64,000 nucleotides of DNA from Arminella tubonensis (GTDB taxonomy: Bacteria; Pseudomonadota; Alphaproteobacteria; Rhizobiales; Rhizobiaceae). Below, piece after piece: positions 1-8,743 of this stretch; position 1 is the stretch's first letter; each line of letters starts with the position of its first letter. The notes below the pieces were generated by a model. That model had not been told where the DNA came from, ran no database searches, and saw only the letters and a program-made list of their open reading frames with translations. Position numbers and translations under genes: made by a program. The DNA lies in contig NZ_PCDP01000040.1 in assembly GCF_003240585.1 (NCBI RefSeq), positions 186,001-250,000 of the forward strand, given 5' to 3'.

Positions 1-1
1 G

Positions 2-661
2 TCGTCCTTCGACAAGGCTAACAGAACGTCGCTTTCCGCCCAGCGCGGCATCGGCCTGGAAAGTGCCATGGAGATATTCGCCGACCTGAAGAAGGAATTC
101 GGCTTTCCCGTTCTCACCGACATTCATAACGAAGAGCAGTGCGCCATCGTCGCAAAGACCGTCGATATTCTCCAGATTCCGGCCTTCCTGTCTCGCCAGA
201 CCGACCTTCTGGTCGCGGCTGCCAAAACAGGTCGAGTGATCAACGTCAAGAAGGGCCAGTTCCTGGCGCCCTGGGACATGAAGAACGTGCTCGCCAAGCT
301 GAATGACAGCGGCAATCCGAATATCCTGCTTTGCGAGCGCGGCGCTTCCTTCGGGTACAATACCCTGGTCTCCGATATGCGTTCGCTGCCAATCATGTCG
401 GCGATGGGCGCGCCTGTCATTTTCGACGCCACCCATTCCGTGCAGCAGCCGGGCGGGCAGGGCTGCTCCTCTGGCGGCCAACGCGAATTCGTGGAAACCC
501 TGGCGCGTGCCGCCGTTGCCGTCGGCGTTGCCGGCGTCTTCGTGGAGACCCATGAGGATCCCGATCACGCGCCCTCCGACGGGCCTAACATGGTTCATCT
601 GAAGGATATGCCGCGGTTGCTGGAAAAGCTGCTGGCCTTCGATGCCATCGCCAAAGCATGA
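2..661 (+). CDS. kdsA: 3-deoxy-D-manno-octulosonate 8-phosphate synthase (5' truncated by window edge)
   Basis: KdsA condenses phosphoenolpyruvate and arabinose 5-phosphate to KDO-8-phosphate, the first committed step of the KDO sugar of lipopolysaccharide. The reading frame is already open at base 2 and begins with SSFDKANRTS, the conserved substrate-binding stretch found some 50-60 residues into the family; about 219 codons are visible against a usual ~280, so only the N-terminus lies outside. Later family signatures are present: LTDIHNEEQ, NVKKGQF, PVIFDATHSVQ and the end region VETHEDPDHAPSDGPNM. The first internal Met, at base 68, is not the start. It lies 168 bp upstream of eno on the same strand, as in other rhizobia. 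Confidence 0.97.
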   Translation, partial: SSFDKANRTSLSAQRGIGLESAMEIFADLKKEFGFPVLTDIHNEEQCAIVAKTVDILQIPAFLSRQTDLLVAAAKTGRVINVKKGQFLAPWDMKNVLAKLNDSGNPNILLCERGASFGYNTLVSDMRSLPIMSAMGAPVIFDATHSVQQPGGQGCSSGGQREFVETLARAAVAVGVAGVFVETHEDPDHAPSDGPNMVHLKDMPRLLEKLLAFDAIAKA

Positions 662-749
662 ATTCGCCTAAAGCCCGAATTCCGGGGAACATTCAAAAGC
701 CTGACATGATCTTGCTTTACCCGGCTATAGGATGTTCCCTTTGATCGAC

Positions 750-777
750 GCGCGGATCGGCATTGTAATTTCCGCGC
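750..777 (+). other. Inverted repeat in the kdsA-eno intergenic region
   Basis: GCGCGGA (750-756) and TCCGCGC (771-777) form 7-bp arms around a 14-nt loop, between the kdsA stop and the eno start. No T-run follows, so it is not a standard terminator. It could be a leader hairpin of the eno transcript or a weak processing signal. I see no well-spaced consensus promoter in the same 168 bp. Confidence 0.3.
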
Positions 778-829
778 CTTCGATTAAGAGATTTCAATCG
801 ATTTATAACCTAGCGAGCAGGAAGCTATC

Positions 830-2104
830 ATGACCGCAATCACCGACATTATCGCCCGCGAGATCCTCGACAGCCGTGGCAATCCCACCGTTGAAGTCGA
901 TGTCTATCTCGAAGATGGCAGCTTGGGCCGCGCTGCGGTCCCATCGGGCGCCTCGACCGGCGCGCATGAGGCCGTCGAATTGCGCGACGGCGGCAAGCGC
1001 TATCACGGCAAGGGCGTCGAAAAGGCGGTCGAGGCGGTCGACACCGAAATCTTCGACGCACTCGGCGGTATCGATGCCGAGAACCAGATCCAGATCGACA
1101 ACATCATGATCGAGCTGGACGGCACGCCGAACAAGTCGCGCCTTGGCGCCAACGCAATTCTGGGCGTGTCGCTCGCCGTTGCCAAGGCAGCAGCGCAGAG
1201 CGCCAACCTGCCGCTCTATCGCTACGTTGGCGGCGCGCATGCCCGCCTGCTGCCGGTCCCGATGATGAACATCATCAACGGCGGCGCCCACGCTGACAAT
1301 CCGATCGACTTCCAGGAGTTCATGATTCTTCCGGTCGGCGCCGAGACGTTCCGCGACGCCGTGCGTATGGGATCTGAAGTCTTCCACGTCTTGAAGAAGG
1401 AGCTGTCGGCTCAGGGACATAACACCAATGTCGGCGACGAGGGTGGCTTTGCGCCAGGCCTGTCGAGCGCACCGGCGGCACTCGACTTCATCATGAAGTC
1501 GATCGAGAAGGCTGGATACAAGCCGGGCGAAGACATCTACCTCGGCCTTGACTGCGCCTCGACTGAATTCTTCAAGGACGGCAAGTACGTCCTTGAAGGC
1601 GAAGGCCGCACGCTCGAGCCGGGCGCCATGGCCGAATACCTCGCCGAACTGGCTGGCAAGTATCCGATCCTTTCGATCGAAGACGGCATGGCTGAAGATG
1701 ACTGGGACGGCTGGAAGACGCTGACCGACCTTATCGGCAAGAAGACCCAGCTCGTCGGCGACGATCTTTTCGTCACCAACTCCGCGCGCCTTCGCGATGG
1801 CATCCGGATGGGCGTCGCTAATTCGATCCTCGTCAAGGTCAATCAGATCGGCACGCTGACCGAAACGCTCGATGCCGTTGAAACGGCGCACAAGGCTGCC
1901 TATACCGCTGTCATGTCGCATCGCTCAGGCGAAACGGAGGACTATACGATCGCCGATCTTGCGGTTGCCACCAACTGCGGCCAGATCAAGACCGGCTCCC
2001 TGTCGCGCTCCGATCGTCTTGCCAAGTACAATCAGTTGATCCGTATCGAAGAGCAGCTGGGACCTCAGGCGGAATATGCCGGCCGGTCTATGATCCGCGC
2101 TTGA
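830..2104 (+). CDS. eno: Enolase (phosphopyruvate hydratase)
   Basis: Interconverts 2-phosphoglycerate and phosphoenolpyruvate in glycolysis and gluconeogenesis; a cytosolic enzyme and, in many bacteria, a degradosome partner of RNase E. The 424-residue length is standard. Family hallmarks are in order: EILDSRGNPTVEVD at the N-terminus, PSGASTGAHEA loop, GDEGGFAPGL (catalytic Glu region), the metal site around SIEDGMAEDDWDGW, VNQIGTLTET with the catalytic Lys region, and SHRSGETEDYTIADLAVA. The ATG at 830 is preceded by AGGAAG about seven bases upstream. A strong terminator follows directly, so the gene ends its own transcript. Confidence 0.99.
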   Translation: MTAITDIIAREILDSRGNPTVEVDVYLEDGSLGRAAVPSGASTGAHEAVELRDGGKRYHGKGVEKAVEAVDTEIFDALGGIDAENQIQIDNIMIELDGTPNKSRLGANAILGVSLAVAKAAAQSANLPLYRYVGGAHARLLPVPMMNIINGGAHADNPIDFQEFMILPVGAETFRDAVRMGSEVFHVLKKELSAQGHNTNVGDEGGFAPGLSSAPAALDFIMKSIEKAGYKPGEDIYLGLDCASTEFFKDGKYVLEGEGRTLEPGAMAEYLAELAGKYPILSIEDGMAEDDWDGWKTLTDLIGKKTQLVGDDLFVTNSARLRDGIRMGVANSILVKVNQIGTLTETLDAVETAHKAAYTAVMSHRSGETEDYTIADLAVATNCGQIKTGSLSRSDRLAKYNQLIRIEEQLGPQAEYAGRSMIRA

Positions 2105-2130
2105 TATAGAAGCCATTTCCACATCTTAAG

Positions 2131-2154
2131 CCGCGCCTTCGGGCGCGGTTTTTT
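2131..2154 (+). terminator. Rho-independent terminator of eno
   Basis: A perfect 7-bp GC stem, CCGCGCC (2131-2137) with GGCGCGG (2142-2148), closes a TTCG tetraloop and is followed by six T residues. It starts 26 bp after the eno stop codon. Confidence 0.93.
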
Positions 2155-2234
2155 GTTTGCCTGCGCATAGTCAACGGTCGGTTAATGAATGGCCCTTAGT
2201 GTCTGAGTCCAGGATTTGACGTCGAGTGGCGAGC

Positions 2235-2546
2235 ATGTGGACAAAATATCATAAGAAGAGAAGACTGGGTCGCTTCGTGCTGCCGGCCATGACCGTCGCC
2301 TTTCTCTCCTATTTCGGTTATCATTGCGTCCATGGCGATTATGGGCTGCGCGCGACAGAGGTTTTCGAGCAGCAGCGTATCGCGCGCCAGCAGGAACTCG
2401 CAGTTCTTGTCGCCAAGCGCGAACACTTCGAAAAAGAGGTGGCGTTGCTGAGCGATGGCTCACTCGACAAGGACATGCTCGACGAAAAAGCCCGCTATCA
2501 GCTCAACTATTCCCGCCCGGATGAAATCGTTGTTTTCAACAAGTGA
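2235..2546 (+). CDS. ftsB: FtsB/DivIC-family septum formation initiator
   Basis: Small bitopic division protein that in the FtsQLB complex helps activate septal wall synthesis. The 103-residue product has a short basic cytosolic N-terminus (MWTKYHKKRRLGR), one membrane segment (about residues 13-30), and a periplasmic coiled coil with ERxxL-like spacing ending in SLDKDMLDEKARYQLN, the typical alphaproteobacterial FtsB end. A GTG at 2226 would add three residues, but the MWTK start fits the family better. It sits between eno and pdhA, the normal rhizobial position, as a single gene after the eno terminator. Confidence 0.85.
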   Translation: MWTKYHKKRRLGRFVLPAMTVAFLSYFGYHCVHGDYGLRATEVFEQQRIARQQELAVLVAKREHFEKEVALLSDGSLDKDMLDEKARYQLNYSRPDEIVVFNK

Positions 2547-2552
2547 ACGCTA

Positions 2553-2593
2553 ATTAACCTATTTCCGGTTAATCGGATATTTTTATTATTTTT
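2553..2593 (+). terminator. Weak AT-rich terminator candidate after ftsB
   Basis: ATTAACC (2553-2559) pairs with GGTTAAT (2567-2573) across a 7-nt loop, followed by a T-rich tract (2580-2593). The stem is AT-rich and the tract is interrupted, so this is only a candidate. Confidence 0.4.
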
Positions 2594-2632
2594 CATGGCC
2601 TTATGCCGAATACGAGCCATGCATTTATGGCA

Positions 2633-2661
2633 TTGCTGCAGCGGACAATCTTCCCTATGTT
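2633..2661 (+). promoter_or_regulatory. Candidate sigma-70-type promoter of the pdh operon
   Basis: TTGCTG (2633-2638) and TATGTT (2656-2661) are separated by exactly 17 bp and lie about 40 bp before the pdhA start. Downstream, AGGGAGG at 2692-2699 is a strong ribosome binding site. Assigned by eye from consensus spacing only. Confidence 0.4.
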
Positions 2662-2702
2662 ACGCGCACCATTGAGCGATGCAATCACATAGGGAGGGTT
2701 GA

Positions 2703-3749
2703 ATGGCGCCGCGAAAAAACGCGACCGTTTCCAGCCGCAAGGTCACTGCCAAGCCTGCACGGAAAGAATCGAACGGCGGCGCAATTGCCGAATTCGACCA
2801 GAATACTGAGCTCAAGGCTTATCGTGAGATGCTGCTCATCCGCCGCTTCGAAGAGAAGGCCGGACAGCTTTATGGCATGGGCTTCATCGGCGGCTTCTGT
2901 CACCTCTATATCGGCCAGGAAGCTGTGGTCGTCGGCATGCAGCTGGCGCTGAAGGATGGCGACCAGGTCATCACCGGTTACCGCGACCACGGCCATATGC
3001 TGGCAGCAGGTATGGAAGCCCGCGGTGTCATGGCGGAGCTGACCGGGCGCCGCAGCGGCTATTCCCACGGGAAGGGCGGCTCCATGCACATGTTCTCCAA
3101 GGAAAAGAATTTCTATGGCGGCCACGGCATCGTCGGCGGCCAGGTGTCGCTCGGCACGGGCCTTGCGTTTGCCAACCGCTACCGCGGCAATGACAATGTC
3201 AGCGTTGCCTATTTCGGCGATGGCGCGGCCAACCAGGGCCAGGTCTACGAAAGCTTCAACATGGCGCAGCTCTGGAAGCTGCCCGTTGTCTACGTGATCG
3301 AGAACAATCGCTACGCCATGGGTACTTCAACTGCCCGCTCGACGGCGCAGGCCGATTTCTCCAAGCGTGGCGCTTCCTTTGGCATTCCCGGCATCCAGGT
3401 CGATGGCATGGACGTCCGCGCCGTCAAGGCCGCCGCCGACGAGGCGATCGAGCATTGCCGCGCCGGCAAGGGTCCGATGATCCTCGAGATGCTGACCTAC
3501 CGCTATCGCGGTCACTCGATGTCGGATCCGGCAAAGTACCGTTCAAAGGACGAAGTGCAGAAGATGCGCTCCGAATCGGACCCGATCGAGCAGGTTCGCC
3601 AGCGTTTGTTGGAGAAGGGCTGGGCAACCGAAGAGGACCTGAAGGCGTTCGACAAGGACGTTCGCGACATAGTCGCCGACAGCGCCGATTTCGCCCAGGC
3701 CGAGCCGGAGCCGGATGCATCCGAACTCTACACCGATATTTTGCTCTGA
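2703..3749 (+). CDS. pdhA: Pyruvate dehydrogenase E1 component, alpha subunit
   Basis: Alpha half of the heterotetrameric E1 that decarboxylates pyruvate with thiamine diphosphate and reductively acetylates the lipoyl group of E2. The 348-residue protein has the ThDP/Mg motif starting at GDGAANQG (about residue 171) and ending at the ENNRYAMGT Asn about 30 residues later, plus the regulatory-loop-like RYRGHSMSDPAKYR. The first ~30 residues are a basic low-complexity extension (MAPRKNATVSSRK) before the E1-alpha domain. It is the first gene of pdhA-pdhB-pdhC and starts behind a near-perfect Shine-Dalgarno sequence. Confidence 0.98.
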   Translation: MAPRKNATVSSRKVTAKPARKESNGGAIAEFDQNTELKAYREMLLIRRFEEKAGQLYGMGFIGGFCHLYIGQEAVVVGMQLALKDGDQVITGYRDHGHMLAAGMEARGVMAELTGRRSGYSHGKGGSMHMFSKEKNFYGGHGIVGGQVSLGTGLAFANRYRGNDNVSVAYFGDGAANQGQVYESFNMAQLWKLPVVYVIENNRYAMGTSTARSTAQADFSKRGASFGIPGIQVDGMDVRAVKAAADEAIEHCRAGKGPMILEMLTYRYRGHSMSDPAKYRSKDEVQKMRSESDPIEQVRQRLLEKGWATEEDLKAFDKDVRDIVADSADFAQAEPEPDASELYTDILL

Positions 3750-3767
3750 ACGGGGAGGGATAATCCA

Positions 3768-5150
3768 ATGCCTATCGATATTCTTATGCCCGCCCTCTCC
3801 CCGACGATGGAAGAAGGCACACTTTCGAAATGGCTGAAGAAGGAAGGTGACAAGGTCACCTCCGGCGACGTCATTGCTGAAATCGAAACCGACAAGGCGA
3901 CCATGGAAGTGGAAGCCGTTGACGAAGGCACGATCGGCAAGCTGCTGGTCGAGGCCGGGACCGAAGGCGTCAAGGTGAATGCGCGCATCGCGGTGCTTCT
4001 CCAGGAGGGCGAGACGGCCTCCGATATGTCGACTGAGAAAGCGCCACCTGCCGCCGAGCCGGTAAAAAGCGAGGCCCCTGCCGCTGCACCTGCGCCCGCA
4101 CAGGCGCCGGTCGCTGCCGAACCAAAAGCATTCGTGCCGAACGATCCGGAAATTCCCGCCGGCACGAAAATGGTTTCGACAACCGTGCGTGATGCACTGC
4201 GCGATGCCATGGCCGAAGAAATGCGCCGCGACGAAAACGTCTTCGTCATGGGCGAGGAAGTGGCGGAGTACCAGGGCGCCTACAAGGTCACCCAGGGGCT
4301 GCTGCAAGAATTCGGCGCACGTCGCGTTGTCGATACGCCGATCACCGAACACGGCTTTGCCGGCGTCGGCGTCGGCGCTGCGATGGCCGGTCTGAAGCCG
4401 ATCGTTGAGTTCATGACCTTCAATTTCGCCATGCAGGCGATCGACCAGATCATCAACTCCGCCGCCAAGACGCTTTATATGTCCGGCGGCCAGATGGGTG
4501 CGCCTATCGTATTCCGCGGCCCGAACGGTGCCGCCGCGCGCGTCGGTGCGCAGCACAGCCAGGACTATGCTGCATGGTACAGCCAGATCCCCGGCCTCAA
4601 GGTCGTCATGCCTTACACCGCATCCGACGCCAAGGGCCTGCTGAAGGCCGCGATCCGCGATCCGAATCCGGTCATCTTCCTTGAAAACGAAATTCTCTAC
4701 GGTCAGCATTTCGAGGTGCCCGACGTGGATGATTTCGTTCTGCCGATCGGCAAGGCGCGCATTCATCGGCCAGGCAAGGACGTGACGGTCGTCTCCTTCG
4801 GCATCGGCATGAGCTATGCCGTCAAGGCGGTGGCCGAACTCGAGCAGCTCGGCATAGACGTCGAACTGATCGACCTGCGCACCATCCGCCCGATGGACCT
4901 GCTGACGGTGATCGAATCGGTCAAAAAGACCGGCCGTCTGGTAACTGTCGAGGAAGGCTATCCGCAGTCCTCAGTCGGTACCGAAATCGCCACTCGCGTG
5001 ATGCAGCAGGCTTTCGACTACCTCGATGCGCCGATCCTGACGATCGCTGGCAAGGACGTTCCGATGCCGTACGCTGCCAATCTCGAGAAGCTGGCACTTC
5101 CGAACGTCGGTGAAGTCGTCGCTGCGGTGAAAGCCGTCTGCTACAAATAA
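3768..5150 (+). CDS. pdhB: Pyruvate dehydrogenase E1 component, beta subunit with N-terminal lipoyl domain
   Basis: Beta half of E1. Unlike most E1-beta proteins (~330 residues) this one has 460. Residues 1-80 are a complete biotinyl/lipoyl domain with the lipoylation motif IETDKATMEVEA, followed by an Ala/Pro-rich linker (about 90-130) and then the transketolase-like E1-beta domain from about residue 135 (VRDALRDAMAEEM to the C-terminus). This architecture is known from Sinorhizobium meliloti and Zymomonas. A GGGAGG ribosome binding site lies in the 18-bp gap after pdhA. The lipoyl lysine should be a LipA/LipB substrate. Confidence 0.98.
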   Translation: MPIDILMPALSPTMEEGTLSKWLKKEGDKVTSGDVIAEIETDKATMEVEAVDEGTIGKLLVEAGTEGVKVNARIAVLLQEGETASDMSTEKAPPAAEPVKSEAPAAAPAPAQAPVAAEPKAFVPNDPEIPAGTKMVSTTVRDALRDAMAEEMRRDENVFVMGEEVAEYQGAYKVTQGLLQEFGARRVVDTPITEHGFAGVGVGAAMAGLKPIVEFMTFNFAMQAIDQIINSAAKTLYMSGGQMGAPIVFRGPNGAAARVGAQHSQDYAAWYSQIPGLKVVMPYTASDAKGLLKAAIRDPNPVIFLENEILYGQHFEVPDVDDFVLPIGKARIHRPGKDVTVVSFGIGMSYAVKAVAELEQLGIDVELIDLRTIRPMDLLTVIESVKKTGRLVTVEEGYPQSSVGTEIATRVMQQAFDYLDAPILTIAGKDVPMPYAANLEKLALPNVGEVVAAVKAVCYK

Positions 5151-5165
5151 GGGGAGGGTCTTTAG

Positions 5166-6506
5166 ATGCCTATCAACATCACAATGCCTGCCCTTTCTCC
5201 GACGATGGAAGAAGGCAACCTTTCCAAATGGCTCGTCAAAGAGGGCGACACCGTAAAATCCGGTGACGTGCTCGCAGAGATCGAGACCGACAAGGCGACG
5301 ATGGAAGTTGAAGCGATCGACGAGGGCACGGTTGCCAAGATCGTCGTTCCCGCCGGGACCGAAGGCGTCAAGGTCAACGCACTGATTGCGATCCTTGCAG
5401 CCGACGGCGAGGACGTAAAGGCCGCGGCAAGCGGTGGAGGGGCCGCAGCTGCCCCAGCAACCGCCTCCAAGATTGCCGAGCCCTCGACTGTCAAGGCCGA
5501 GACTGCACAGCCGGCGCAAACCTCCACACCGGTTTCAGCCCCCGCAGCTACATCCGCGCCGAACAGCGGCAACCGCGTGTTCTCGTCACCGCTTGCCCGT
5601 CGTCTGGCCAAGGAAGCCGGCGTGGATATCTCGGCAGTGTCCGGCTCCGGGCCGCACGGCCGCGTCGTCAAGAGCGATATCGAAGCAGCGGTCTCCGGCG
5701 GTACAGCCAAGGCTGCGCCAAGCGTGGCACCTGCCGCCGCCCCAGCTCCAGTCAGCGCTCCGAAGGGCGCTTCGGAAGAAGCGGTTCTCAAGCTGTTCGA
5801 GCCCGGCTCCTACGAACTCGTGCCGCATGACGGCATGCGCAAGACCATTGCCAAGCGCCTGGTCGAATCCAAGCAGACCATCCCGCATTTCTACGTGACC
5901 GTCGATTGCGAGCTTGATGCGCTCCTGGCGCTTCGCGCCCAGCTCAACGATGCCGCTCCGCGCAAGGACAGCGCTCCGGCCTACAAGCTCTCGGTCAACG
6001 ACATGATCATCAAGGCCATGGCGCTGGCGCTGCGCGATGTCCCGGATGCGAACGTCTCCTGGACCGAAAACAACATGGTCAAGCACAAGCATGCCGATGT
6101 CGGCGTTGCCGTTTCCATTCCGGGCGGCCTGATCACGCCGATCATCCGCAATGCTGAACTGAAGACCCTGTCGGCCATCTCCAACGAGATGAAGGACCTC
6201 GGCAAGCGCGCCAAGGATCGCAAGCTGAAGCCGGAGGAATACCAGGGCGGCACGACCTCGGTCTCCAACATGGGCATGATGGGCGTCAAGGATTTCGCCG
6301 CGGTCATCAACCCGCCGCACGCAACGATCCTCGCGGTCGGTGCCGGCGAACAGCGGGTCATCGTCAAAAAGGGCGAGATGGCGATCGCAACCGTCATGAG
6401 CGTTACTCTCTCGACGGATCATCGCTGCGTTGACGGCGCGCTCGGAGCAACGCTCCTGGCAGCTTTCAAGGGCTATATCGAAAACCCGATGGGGATGCTC
6501 GTCTGA
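5166..6506 (+). CDS. pdhC: Dihydrolipoamide acetyltransferase, E2 core of pyruvate dehydrogenase
   Basis: Transfers the acetyl group from lipoyl-lysine to CoA and forms the core of the complex. Domain order in the 446-residue protein: lipoyl domain (1-80, IETDKATMEVEA), Ala/Pro/Thr linker, E3-binding peripheral subunit domain (about 140-175, SSPLARRLAKEAGVD...GPHGRVVKSDI), a second linker, then the catalytic acyltransferase domain ending in the active-site DHRCVDG motif. The lipoyl domain closely resembles that of PdhB just upstream. GGGGAGGG precedes the start. The next gene begins 19 bp downstream. Confidence 0.98.
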   Translation: MPINITMPALSPTMEEGNLSKWLVKEGDTVKSGDVLAEIETDKATMEVEAIDEGTVAKIVVPAGTEGVKVNALIAILAADGEDVKAAASGGGAAAAPATASKIAEPSTVKAETAQPAQTSTPVSAPAATSAPNSGNRVFSSPLARRLAKEAGVDISAVSGSGPHGRVVKSDIEAAVSGGTAKAAPSVAPAAAPAPVSAPKGASEEAVLKLFEPGSYELVPHDGMRKTIAKRLVESKQTIPHFYVTVDCELDALLALRAQLNDAAPRKDSAPAYKLSVNDMIIKAMALALRDVPDANVSWTENNMVKHKHADVGVAVSIPGGLITPIIRNAELKTLSAISNEMKDLGKRAKDRKLKPEEYQGGTTSVSNMGMMGVKDFAAVINPPHATILAVGAGEQRVIVKKGEMAIATVMSVTLSTDHRCVDGALGATLLAAFKGYIENPMGMLV

Positions 6507-6525
6507 GCATTGAGCGGAGGCCGAA

Positions 6526-7167
6526 ATGGTGAAGACCGTTCTTTGCTATGGCGATTCCCTGACCTGGGGCTATGACGCCGATACGATCGGGCGTCATGCC
6601 TTTGAAGATCGGTGGCCGAGCGTGCTGCAGGAGGCGCTCGGCGATCAGGCGCGCGTCATCGCCGAAGGGTTGAACGGACGCACCACGGCTTTTGACGACC
6701 ACCTTGCCGATTGCGACCGCAATGGCGCCCGTGTGCTGCCGACCATCCTGCAGACCCATGCGCCGCTCGACCTCGTTGTAATCCTGCTCGGCACCAACGA
6801 TATGAAGCCTATCGTGGCGGGTTCGGCCTTTGCCGCCTGCCAGGGTATCGCCCGGTTGGTGCGCCTTGTTCGCGGCCACGCCTGGCCTTTCGACTATGAG
6901 GTGCCGGAAATCCTGATCGTCGCGCCTCCGGTAATCTGTGAAACTGCGAATGCGCCTTTTGCAGCATCATTCCCGGGAGGGGTCGAGGAGTCTTCCAAGC
7001 TCGGGACGCTCTATCGCGATCTGGCCGATGAGCTGGCTTGTGGATTTTTCGATGGGGCTTCTGTTGCCGTTACGACACCGCTCGACGGCATCCATCTCGA
7101 CGCAGAAAACACGCGGGCGCTCGGTCGTGGCCTTGAGCCGATCGTGCGGATGATGCTCGGACTTTGA
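6526..7167 (+). CDS. SGNH/GDSL-family hydrolase (arylesterase-like)
   Basis: A 213-residue serine hydrolase of the SGNH fold. Block I is CYGDSLTWG near the N-terminus (nucleophile Ser of GDS), an Asn in the GLNGRTT block, block III is LLGTNDMK, and the Asp/His pair of block V is DGIHLDAEN near the C-terminus. There is no signal peptide, so it is probably cytosolic. The substrate cannot be told from sequence; relatives are annotated as arylesterases or acyl hydrolases. It sits inside the pdh operon between pdhC and lpdA, which suggests cotranscription, though no PDH role is known to me. Confidence 0.88.
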   Translation: MVKTVLCYGDSLTWGYDADTIGRHAFEDRWPSVLQEALGDQARVIAEGLNGRTTAFDDHLADCDRNGARVLPTILQTHAPLDLVVILLGTNDMKPIVAGSAFAACQGIARLVRLVRGHAWPFDYEVPEILIVAPPVICETANAPFAASFPGGVEESSKLGTLYRDLADELACGFFDGASVAVTTPLDGIHLDAENTRALGRGLEPIVRMMLGL

Positions 7168-7224
7168 ACGATATGAGGCTGGCCCTGGGCTTTGTCGGGC
7201 CGCCAATGAAAAGGCAGGAAACAT

Positions 7225-8691
7225 ATGGCTGAGAACTACGACGTCATCATCATTGGGTCCGGCCCCGGCGGCTATGTCGCAGCGGTGCGCGCCGGCCAAC
7301 TGGGTCTGAAGACGGCGATCGTCGAGCGCGAGCATCTGGGCGGCATCTGCCTGAACTGGGGCTGCATTCCGACCAAGGCGCTGCTGCGCTCGGCCGAAGT
7401 GCTGGATCACGCCAATCATTTCAAGGACTACGGACTTGTTCTTGAAGGAACGGTAAAGCCTGACGTCAATGCCGTGGTGGCGCGCTCGCGTGGCGTTTCG
7501 GAGCGTCTCAGCGGCGGCGTTGGCTTCCTGATGAAGAAGAACAAGGTCGACGTAATCTGGGGTGAAGCCAAGATCACCAAGGCTGCGAGCGGTAGCCAGC
7601 CGAATGAGATCGTCGTCGTCAAATCGGCAAAGCCGATCGTTCAGCCGCAAAATCCGCTGCCGAAGAATATCAAGAGCGCTGAAGGCACCTACACTGCCAA
7701 GCATGTCATCATCGCCACGGGCGCTCGTCCGCGCGCGCTGCCCGGGATCGAGCCGGACGGCAAGCTGATCTGGACCTATTTCGAGGCGATGAAGCCTGAC
7801 TTCCTGCCGAAGACATTGCTTGTCATGGGATCCGGCGCGATCGGCATCGAGTTTGCAAGCTTCTACCGCTCGATGGGCGTCGACGTGACGGTGGCTGAAG
7901 TCATGCCAACGGTCATGCCGGTCGAGGACGCCGAGATTTCCGGCATAGCGCGCAAGCAGCTCGAGAAGCGCGGCCTGAAGATCATCACCGACGCGAAGGT
8001 CACCAAGGTCGAGAAGGCTGCCAACAGCATCACCGCCCATGTCGAGACCAAGGACGGCAAGGTCCAGCAGATCACCGCCGATCGCATGATCTCCGCTGTC
8101 GGCGTTCAGGCCAACATCGAGAATCTCGGCCTGGAAGCGCTCGGCGTGAAGACGGATCGCGGCTGCGTTGTCATCGATGGTTACGGCAACACCAACGTGC
8201 CCGGCGTCTACGCCATTGGCGACGTTGCCGGCCCGCCGATGCTCGCACATAAAGCGGAGCACGAAGGTGTCGTTTGCGTCGAGAAGATCGCCGGCTTGCC
8301 GAATGTTCACCCGACCGACAAGAGCAAGGTCCCGGGCTGCACCTACTGCCAGCCACAGGTCGCCTCGGTCGGTCTGACGGAAGCCAAGGCAAAGGAACTG
8401 GGACGCGATATCCGGGTCGGCCGCTTCCCGTTTTCGGCCAACGGCAAGGCGATTGCACTCGGCGAAGACCAGGGGCTCTGCAAGGTCATCTTCGACAAGA
8501 AGACCGGCGAACTGTTGGGCGCGCACATGGTTGGCGCTGAAGTCACCGAGCTGATCCAGGGCTTTGTCATCGCGATGAACCTGGAGACGACGGAAGAGGA
8601 GCTGATGCACACGATCTTCCCGCATCCGACGGTCTCGGAAACGATGAAGGAAGCCTCGCTGGATGCATACGGCCGGGCGCTGAACGCTTGA
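7225..8691 (+). CDS. lpdA: Dihydrolipoamide dehydrogenase (E3)
   Basis: FAD flavoprotein that reoxidises dihydrolipoamide on PDH E2 with NAD+. The 488-residue protein has the N-terminal FAD-binding GSGPGGYVAAVRA, the redox-active disulfide GGICLNWGCIPTKALL (Cys-x4-Cys), the NAD-binding GSGAIGIEFASFYR, the second FAD motif VYAIGDVAG, and the C-terminal interface His-Glu in HPTVSETMKEA. An insertion around residues 130-150 (SGSQPNEIVVVKSAKP) before the active dinucleotide region matches the PDH-linked rhizobial form. The start follows AGGAAACAT. It lies downstream of pdhABC, as expected for the E3 of this complex. Confidence 0.97.
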   Translation: MAENYDVIIIGSGPGGYVAAVRAGQLGLKTAIVEREHLGGICLNWGCIPTKALLRSAEVLDHANHFKDYGLVLEGTVKPDVNAVVARSRGVSERLSGGVGFLMKKNKVDVIWGEAKITKAASGSQPNEIVVVKSAKPIVQPQNPLPKNIKSAEGTYTAKHVIIATGARPRALPGIEPDGKLIWTYFEAMKPDFLPKTLLVMGSGAIGIEFASFYRSMGVDVTVAEVMPTVMPVEDAEISGIARKQLEKRGLKIITDAKVTKVEKAANSITAHVETKDGKVQQITADRMISAVGVQANIENLGLEALGVKTDRGCVVIDGYGNTNVPGVYAIGDVAGPPMLAHKAEHEGVVCVEKIAGLPNVHPTDKSKVPGCTYCQPQVASVGLTEAKAKELGRDIRVGRFPFSANGKAIALGEDQGLCKVIFDKKTGELLGAHMVGAEVTELIQGFVIAMNLETTEEELMHTIFPHPTVSETMKEASLDAYGRALNA

Positions 8692-8743
8692 TAATTTCCT
8701 GATCCGCTCTCTATTCGGGTGGAAGACAGGAAAGGAAATCAAC

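Noticed and set aside
803..1921. 372-codon open frame antisense to eno
   Set aside because: Shadow of the enolase gene; no family features.
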